This document shows, piece by piece, positions 59,206 through 64,000 of a stretch of DNA of 64,000 nt (the stretch's first letter is position 1; each line of letters opens with the position of its first letter). A model generated the notes under the pieces. That model was not told the DNA's origin, ran no database searches, and saw only the letters and a program-made list of their open reading frames with translations. The translations under genes and the position numbers were made by a program. Source of the stretch: Metabacillus mangrovi. GTDB lineage: Bacteria; Bacillota; Bacilli; Bacillales; Bacillaceae. The stretch is from contig NZ_WMIB01000003.1 of the NCBI RefSeq assembly GCF_009711125.1, forward strand, positions 124,001 through 188,000, in the 5' to 3' direction.

Positions 59206-60915
59206 ATGGCTAAGCGCAGGCAGATTATTCTATGGGCCGTTTGGGCGGTTGTTTCGCCAATTATTTTATATATGACCTATCAGATCTGGCCGCCCGAGCT
59301 CTCGGAAAATGCTTTCCGGGATTTCGGCCTCTTCCTCATACTTCTGTGTGCCGTTGCACTCATGCCGATTGTAGTGAATGGGACACCGGTCTTTTTTGTA
59401 GAAGGAGTGTCCCTTGCGGTCTTTTTATATTTCGGTATATTTGCAGAAATGGTGCTCGCCCAGCTCTCAATCATTGTACTGATGCTGAGGCTGCGGATCG
59501 GCTGGAAGGACCTTTACCGCTATCCGGTCAACTTCCTGATGTTCTTATTCATCTCCCTTATTAGCGGGGCCGTTTATGAATGGATGGGCGGGGCACACGG
59601 GCCGCAGAGCCTGTCTCTCATCTTTTTCGGCGAAGTATTCATCTATTTCCTCGTTTCCCTTACAGTCAATCAGTTTTTATTGAATAATATTGTCTGGAGA
59701 TACATTTACAACCGAAAGTCCCCATTCTTTTCAAAGGATTTTATCTGGGAAGCTTTTGCTGCAAGCATTGTCTCTCTGTTCGGGGTGATTCTCTTCATCC
59801 TTTACAGCCAGATCGGCAATGTGGCCCTGGTTTATGCAGGCCTTCCCATCGTCCTGATCTCCGTCGTGCTGAATCACTATTATGCGGCGAAACTGATCAA
59901 TGAACAGCTTCAGAAAGCAAGTGAAGTAGGCTATCAGCTGACAGAAAAACTCCACGTAAACGATGTATTGGACGTTTTTGTGGAGAAAATTGCAGACATT
60001 ATCCAGGTGGACTACGCTTATATTGTGGATGTGATTGACGGAAAATCGTTAAAAGTGATCAGAAAAATGGAGAGCGGAAAGCAGCAGCAGAGTCCGGGTC
60101 ATACAGTTCCGGTAAGTGAAGGAATAAGCGGGTTTGTCTTCGCAGCAAAAAAGAGCCTGCTCTACCATAAGCGGACGCAATGGGAGCATATGGGGATCTA
60201 TATTCCGAAAGCTGCCCAAAGTCTGATGGCCTTTCCTGTTTTTCGCCATCAGAAGGTGGTTGGAGTGGTGATTCTCGCCTCTAATAAAAGAAGAAAATTT
60301 GAAAACCATCAGCTCATGCTCGTTAATCTTCTGATCGCCCATCTGGCAGTGGCCATTGAAAATGCACGCCATCACGAGCAGACAAGGGAACAGTCTGTGC
60401 GCTGCTCGCTGACCGGCCTCTACAATCACCGCTTCATGGAATCGGAGCTCGAGAGGGAGTTTGAGAGAATTCGGGAAGGAGACCTTTCCTGTCTTTCTTT
60501 TATCCTGTTTGATCTTGATCATTTTAAAAAGGTGAACGATACATACGGACATCAATCAGGAAATGAAGTCCTGATCCAGCTTGGACAGCGTTTAGAAGCT
60601 TTCATAGGGACGAAAGGCACAGCTGCCCGATACGGCGGGGAAGAATTTGTCGTCCTCCTCCCGGAAATGGAACGCAACCAGGCGTTAGCTCTCGCTGAAG
60701 GACTCCGCCATGAAATAGCATCCAAACCGTTCTGTATCGAACAGGATATGGTGAGCGGCAGCAGAAAGCAGATTTATGTCACTGCAAGCATCGGTCTTGC
60801 TACAGCCCCGGATGACGCCGATGATCCGCTATCCCTTGTTCGCCATGCCGACCGGGCCATGTACACTGGCGCCAAGCAGGCAGGCCGCAACAAAGTCGCC
60901 GGCTACTCAAAATAA
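59206..60915 (+). CDS. Membrane-bound GAF-GGDEF diguanylate cyclase
   Basis: A 569-residue protein. Seven or so transmembrane helices fill residues about 8-225 (a MASE-like sensor region). A GAF domain follows (about 245-390), then a GGDEF domain (about 400-568). The active-site loop is GGEEF (477-481), with FDLDHFKKVNDTYGHQSGN ahead of it, so it should make cyclic di-GMP. The inhibitory RXXD site is absent; the five residues before the loop are not of that type. The architecture resembles B. subtilis DgcP (YtrP), but I cannot claim orthology. The ATG follows GAAGGGGGA. Confidence 0.9.
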   Translation: MAKRRQIILWAVWAVVSPIILYMTYQIWPPELSENAFRDFGLFLILLCAVALMPIVVNGTPVFFVEGVSLAVFLYFGIFAEMVLAQLSIIVLMLRLRIGWKDLYRYPVNFLMFLFISLISGAVYEWMGGAHGPQSLSLIFFGEVFIYFLVSLTVNQFLLNNIVWRYIYNRKSPFFSKDFIWEAFAASIVSLFGVILFILYSQIGNVALVYAGLPIVLISVVLNHYYAAKLINEQLQKASEVGYQLTEKLHVNDVLDVFVEKIADIIQVDYAYIVDVIDGKSLKVIRKMESGKQQQSPGHTVPVSEGISGFVFAAKKSLLYHKRTQWEHMGIYIPKAAQSLMAFPVFRHQKVVGVVILASNKRRKFENHQLMLVNLLIAHLAVAIENARHHEQTREQSVRCSLTGLYNHRFMESELEREFERIREGDLSCLSFILFDLDHFKKVNDTYGHQSGNEVLIQLGQRLEAFIGTKGTAARYGGEEFVVLLPEMERNQALALAEGLRHEIASKPFCIEQDMVSGSRKQIYVTASIGLATAPDDADDPLSLVRHADRAMYTGAKQAGRNKVAGYSK

Positions 60916-60916
60916 A

Positions 60917-60946
60917 GAATCCAGCCTCAGGGCTGGATTTTTATTG
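60917..60946 (+). terminator. Terminator of the GGDEF gene
   Basis: AATCCAGCC (60918-60926) pairs with GGCTGGATT (60931-60939), then T-rich sequence. Confidence 0.85.
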
Positions 60947-61001
60947 TCGAAAAAATAACGCATATATGATAGGAGAAAAGTAGTATCTATTTCTATTAAT
61001 T

Positions 61002-61010
61002 TGTTATAAT
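61002..61010 (+). promoter_or_regulatory. Extended -10 promoter of the VWA gene
   Basis: TGTTATAAT with a perfect TATAAT (61005-61010). No good -35 is seen. Confidence 0.5.
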
Positions 61011-61065
61011 GGTAAAGTCAAGACAAAGTATTGTACATTCTATGAGCCATTAGGAGGAGCACTAG

Positions 61066-62745
61066 ATGATAAAAAGGATAACTGCCGCTTTATTGCTTAT
61101 GTCGCTGCTGATTTCGTCATACTTTATTCCCGGTGAGCCTGCTGCGGCGGCCGAGGAAGATATTCGAATTGATTCGTCTGTTCGTGCGTCCTCTCAAAAT
61201 ATTAGAATGGTTCATGGGATTAATGCAGAGTCTATCTTGGATATCGAAGCCATACCGAAGGGGGAAGCGCCCAAAACAGAACGGCCTCCGATCGACGTGG
61301 TGTTCGTATTCGATAAATCAGGGTCGATGAATGACATCGTCCAGGGAAAAAGCAAACTGGAGCATGCTAAAGAAGCAATGGCAGCAGCACTGAAAATCTT
61401 TAATGAAAACAACAAGCCGAGAACAGTCAAAGACCGGTTCGCTTTCGTAGCATTTGATTCAGGCGTTAATCCGGACAACTCCCAGTTCACATTGAATTCA
61501 GATACTTCAGGGATTGCTTCAAAAGTGTCTGCCATTAAAGCAGAAGGCGGAACAAACTACACTAACTCTCTTGAAAAGGCGAGAATGATACTCGAGTCTG
61601 GTAAAGGTTCAGATGCCAGGAATCAGTACATTTTATTCATGACAGACGGCAAGCCGACCAATTCAGAAAAAACCGAGCAGACAAATAAAAGATACCTTGA
61701 ATTAATAGAAGAAAATGAATACATCAGCAAGTACGGATACTATTGGTCTGGTTTAGGGAAGTATTGGTCAGGCAATGTGACAACTTTTAAAGACAAGACA
61801 TACATGATTGGGGATTCCAATAACCGGACTGTCCAGATTTCAGGTGCGAAAAAAATGCACTTTGATACAAATCCGGGACGGAACTATATAATAGTGGAGC
61901 ACAACGGCAAATATTATATTGAACGGAGTACCGCGTCTGCTGTGCAGGAGGAAATAAATAAGCACATTACGGACCAGGCAAAGGTTATTAAAGAAAAGAA
62001 TATCATCCTGAATTCGATTGGGTTCGGGGAATCCTCGCAGGTCGATATGAAGCTGCTTGAAGACATTTCTTCACAGGCAAAAAATGCTACAGACGGAGGA
62101 ATCGTTGAAATCTATCAGGAGCTGTCTAAAAAATGGTCTTCACCGACCCCTATTTTGTCAGACGTTCAGATTCAATTTAACCTTCCGGATGGGGCAGTTT
62201 TAAGAAATGCTGCTGATGCAGTTTTATTAAAAAACGGAAAATATAAAATCAGCCTGCCTGACGTGTTATACAATCCGCTGCCAGCGTTCCAGGATCCTAA
62301 AATGAAGGATCCGAGAAAATATACTGCACAGCTCCCGATTGTTTTTACGAAGCCGGGAGAGTATACGATAAATATGGAAGTGGTCTATACAAAGGACAAT
62401 GCGGAGTTTAAAAAACCAATTGCTCCTGTAACCGTAAAGGTGGAAGAAGTGAAACTGGAAAAAGCGGTGTTTAAACCGATTGAGGTCAAAGTAGGAGAAA
62501 CCGTTGTACTGAATGACAAAATCGAATATTTTCCTGCGGATGCAACGTACAGAGAGATACGCCAAATGCAAAAAGGACCATCCAACGCTTTTGAATTAAC
62601 CTTTGAAAACGGGCAATTTAAAGCGAAAGGAATTAATCCTGGCTTCAACACAATCCAGGCAACGGTCGTAAGCGGAAGCGAACAAATCACAGCAAATGGA
62701 ACAATCCAGGTTGTTTCCTCAGGAAATGATCAGCTTAAATGGTAA
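61066..62745 (+). CDS. Secreted von Willebrand factor A domain protein
   Basis: A 559-residue exported protein. A Sec signal peptide (MIKRITAALLLMSLLISSYF...) is likely cut after AAA-AEE near residue 29. The VWA domain spans about residues 75-350 with an intact MIDAS metal site: DKSGSM at 83-88, EGGTNYT for the threonine, and MTDGKPT for the aspartate. A large insertion (about 205-290, rich in Tyr, Lys and Asn) separates the last strands. The C-terminal third looks like beta-sandwich repeats (about 370-555). No LPXTG or membrane anchor is seen, so it is secreted or held by partners. It may be an adhesin or part of a surface fibre. Good AGGAGGAGC upstream. Confidence 0.85.
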   Translation: MIKRITAALLLMSLLISSYFIPGEPAAAAEEDIRIDSSVRASSQNIRMVHGINAESILDIEAIPKGEAPKTERPPIDVVFVFDKSGSMNDIVQGKSKLEHAKEAMAAALKIFNENNKPRTVKDRFAFVAFDSGVNPDNSQFTLNSDTSGIASKVSAIKAEGGTNYTNSLEKARMILESGKGSDARNQYILFMTDGKPTNSEKTEQTNKRYLELIEENEYISKYGYYWSGLGKYWSGNVTTFKDKTYMIGDSNNRTVQISGAKKMHFDTNPGRNYIIVEHNGKYYIERSTASAVQEEINKHITDQAKVIKEKNIILNSIGFGESSQVDMKLLEDISSQAKNATDGGIVEIYQELSKKWSSPTPILSDVQIQFNLPDGAVLRNAADAVLLKNGKYKISLPDVLYNPLPAFQDPKMKDPRKYTAQLPIVFTKPGEYTINMEVVYTKDNAEFKKPIAPVTVKVEEVKLEKAVFKPIEVKVGETVVLNDKIEYFPADATYREIRQMQKGPSNAFELTFENGQFKAKGINPGFNTIQATVVSGSEQITANGTIQVVSSGNDQLKW

Positions 62746-62746
62746 C

Positions 62747-62784
62747 AAAAAGAACGCCTTTCCGGAGAAAGGCGTTCTTTTTTA
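62747..62784. terminator. Bidirectional terminator
   Basis: AGAACGCCTTTC (62751-62762) pairs perfectly with GAAAGGCGTTCT (62767-62778). A-run and T-run flanks suit both converging genes. Confidence 0.93.
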
Positions 62785-64000
62785 TCTTGTTATGATCGTT
62801 TCACCCATAATAATTTGGTACTGATCGACACGCGGGAGAGCATCAAGCTGGTCGATTAAGACGGTAGGATCGTGAGTGACACTGAATCTGGAATGCTGAT
62901 TGTCTTGCCCTTGGAAAGAGGGGGTTTCGATCTGGAGCACTTTATTGCTCTGCCTGACAGAATTCTGGCGGATCGCATGGATCGTTAACTGATCCTCTGC
63001 GAAAATGCCGCCATTTATTTTGTAAATTGAGCCTACTCCGAAGAGTTCAGCTTTGGCGTCTGTGTAAAGAAAGGCATCAAGCGGATTCCTCTCGGCTTTG
63101 CTGTATTCAGTAAATTCGTTAATTCTTGAAACGTTCAAATCTTTCTTCGTCATTACGACAAGCTGACTGTCATCGAATCCTGACAAGTTTGTATTGGATA
63201 TAGTCGTTCCACCTAGAGCATAGATGGTTGAATCTACTTGTATCGTATCATCCTCGACCGTTTCCGCTCCTCCTGATGCGTTCGTTTCGTTTCCTTTAAT
63301 CGTCAGATTCCCCGTCACAAAGATGTTTCCCTGCAGTTTAATCGGCTGATTTGAATTGGCGAGGATTTCGAGATCCCCATGTACGATCATCCATTTTTTA
63401 TCGGCCAGGGAAAAATCGGTTTGAATGGTTAGTTTATGCGGCAGAAAAACGAGATTATTTTGAATACTCGAGAAATTTGAAGCAACTACGTGTTTGGATA
63501 AACTGTTGGTAACAGAAAAGATGTCGGCCGGTTTTGCAAAACTGTTGATCGTTTTAATGGTTTGGGGACATTTATCGGTCAGTATAGGAATTCCGATAAC
63601 AGGATTTAGTAAATTAAGCAGCTGGCCCTCACATTTTGTGCTTCCTGATGTCACAATTTGTTTAATCACTTGATCGAGCTTGGCAGAATTTGTGATGTCA
63701 TTTTCTGTGATTTTTGATGCAGCCGTTCCTCCAACTTCTTTTATCACCTGCAGCAACGTATTCTCAAAATTGACCGGAATGTACAGATCATTCTCTTTTT
63801 GAAAAGTGACAGCGGACTTCTGATCAAAACGGCTTAGTAATGCAGGGCGGTCAGAAAAATTCGCTATCCCATTCACGTCAGATCGGATCAGGGCCTTTCC
63901 ATTCACACGCGGGTACAATGTGGACGCACTTTTTGCTTTTCCGTTTGATGAAGCATCGTAATATTGAGCTTTGTTTTCTGTGATGAGTTTTTTTGTATAG
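62782..64000 (-). CDS. Surface or pilus-locus protein with beta-helix-like region (5' end outside window)
   Basis: At least 405 residues; the frame is open to the window edge, so the TTG at 63918 is not a real start. The N-terminal part in view is polar. A middle stretch (GDLEILANSNQPIKLQGNIF, VTGNLTIKGN, DSTIYALGGTTISNTNLSG) has the short-strand rhythm of polymer-forming or PilX-like proteins that accompany type IV pilus genes in Bacillaceae. The C-terminus lacks a membrane anchor. Function is inference only. It faces the VWA gene. Confidence 0.7.
   Translation of the reverse strand, partial: YTKKLITENKAQYYDASSNGKAKSASTLYPRVNGKALIRSDVNGIANFSDRPALLSRFDQKSAVTFQKENDLYIPVNFENTLLQVIKEVGGTAASKITENDITNSAKLDQVIKQIVTSGSTKCEGQLLNLLNPVIGIPILTDKCPQTIKTINSFAKPADIFSVTNSLSKHVVASNFSSIQNNLVFLPHKLTIQTDFSLADKKWMIVHGDLEILANSNQPIKLQGNIFVTGNLTIKGNETNASGGAETVEDDTIQVDSTIYALGGTTISNTNLSGFDDSQLVVMTKKDLNVSRINEFTEYSKAERNPLDAFLYTDAKAELFGVGSIYKINGGIFAEDQLTIHAIRQNSVRQSNKVLQIETPSFQGQDNQHSRFSVTHDPTVLIDQLDALPRVDQYQIIMGETIITR

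Overview
The window is a stretch of chromosome from an endospore-forming member of the Bacillaceae. The evidence is a gene order that follows the Bacillus subtilis polX-mutS2 to valS-folC region almost gene for gene, sporulation genes (gerE, gerM, lonB, spoVID, ysxE) and Firmicutes-type RNA switches (one lysine riboswitch, two T-boxes). I cannot name the species. Nearly all genes lie on the + strand. Exceptions are an MFS exporter, yslB, a membrane protein upstream of hemA, a 63-residue membrane protein before valS, and the last, truncated gene.

Layout. 1-3.9 kb: polX (5' end outside), mutS2, yshE and a 27-residue membrane peptide. 4.2-9.3 kb: fatty-acid degradation (lcfA, fadR, fadB, etfB, etfA), with an 18-bp FadR operator in front of fadR. 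9.4-9.7 kb: a 21-bp tandem repeat array. 9.8-11.1 kb: MFS exporter (-). 11.4-15.7 kb: trxA, uvrC, lysine riboswitch and lysC, yslB (-). 16.2-19.9 kb: sdhCAB and gerE. 20.0-24.8 kb: a MarR regulator, racE, gerM, rph, rdgB, ysnB. 24.9 kb: tRNA-Arg(UCU). 25.5-34.9 kb: branched-chain amino acid synthesis, ilvE, then a leucine-type T-box, then ilvB-ilvN-ilvC-leuA-leuB-leuC-leuD. 35.1-44.4 kb: a TPR protein, tig, clpX, lonB, lonA, engB (folding, proteolysis, ribosome assembly). 44.9-51.9 kb: membrane protein (-), then hemA-hemX-hemC-hemD-hemB-hemL, with a PerR-like box before hemA. 52.3-54.6 kb: spoVID, ysxE, and a small membrane protein (-). 54.7-59.1 kb: valine T-box, valS, folC. 59.2-64 kb: a membrane GAF-GGDEF protein, a secreted von Willebrand A protein, and a truncated surface or pilus-type protein (-).

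The genes form several metabolic blocks. Fatty acids are activated and oxidised, and the electrons pass through the electron-transfer flavoprotein. Succinate dehydrogenase feeds menaquinone. The ilv-leu block makes leucine, valine and isoleucine under amino-acid-sensing leaders. The hem operon makes uroporphyrinogen III from glutamyl-tRNA.

The least expected features are non-coding. A family of about 125-130 bp imperfect palindromes occurs at four intergenic sites, always as a head-to-tail pair, whose outer ends are complementary to each other and whose inner ends meet as a palindrome (21.3, 25.0, 44.4 and 51.9 kb). The 21-bp array alternates so that it has a 42-bp higher-order period. An intrinsic terminator sits in the ilvE leader, and a T-box lies inside the ilv-leu operon rather than at its front.
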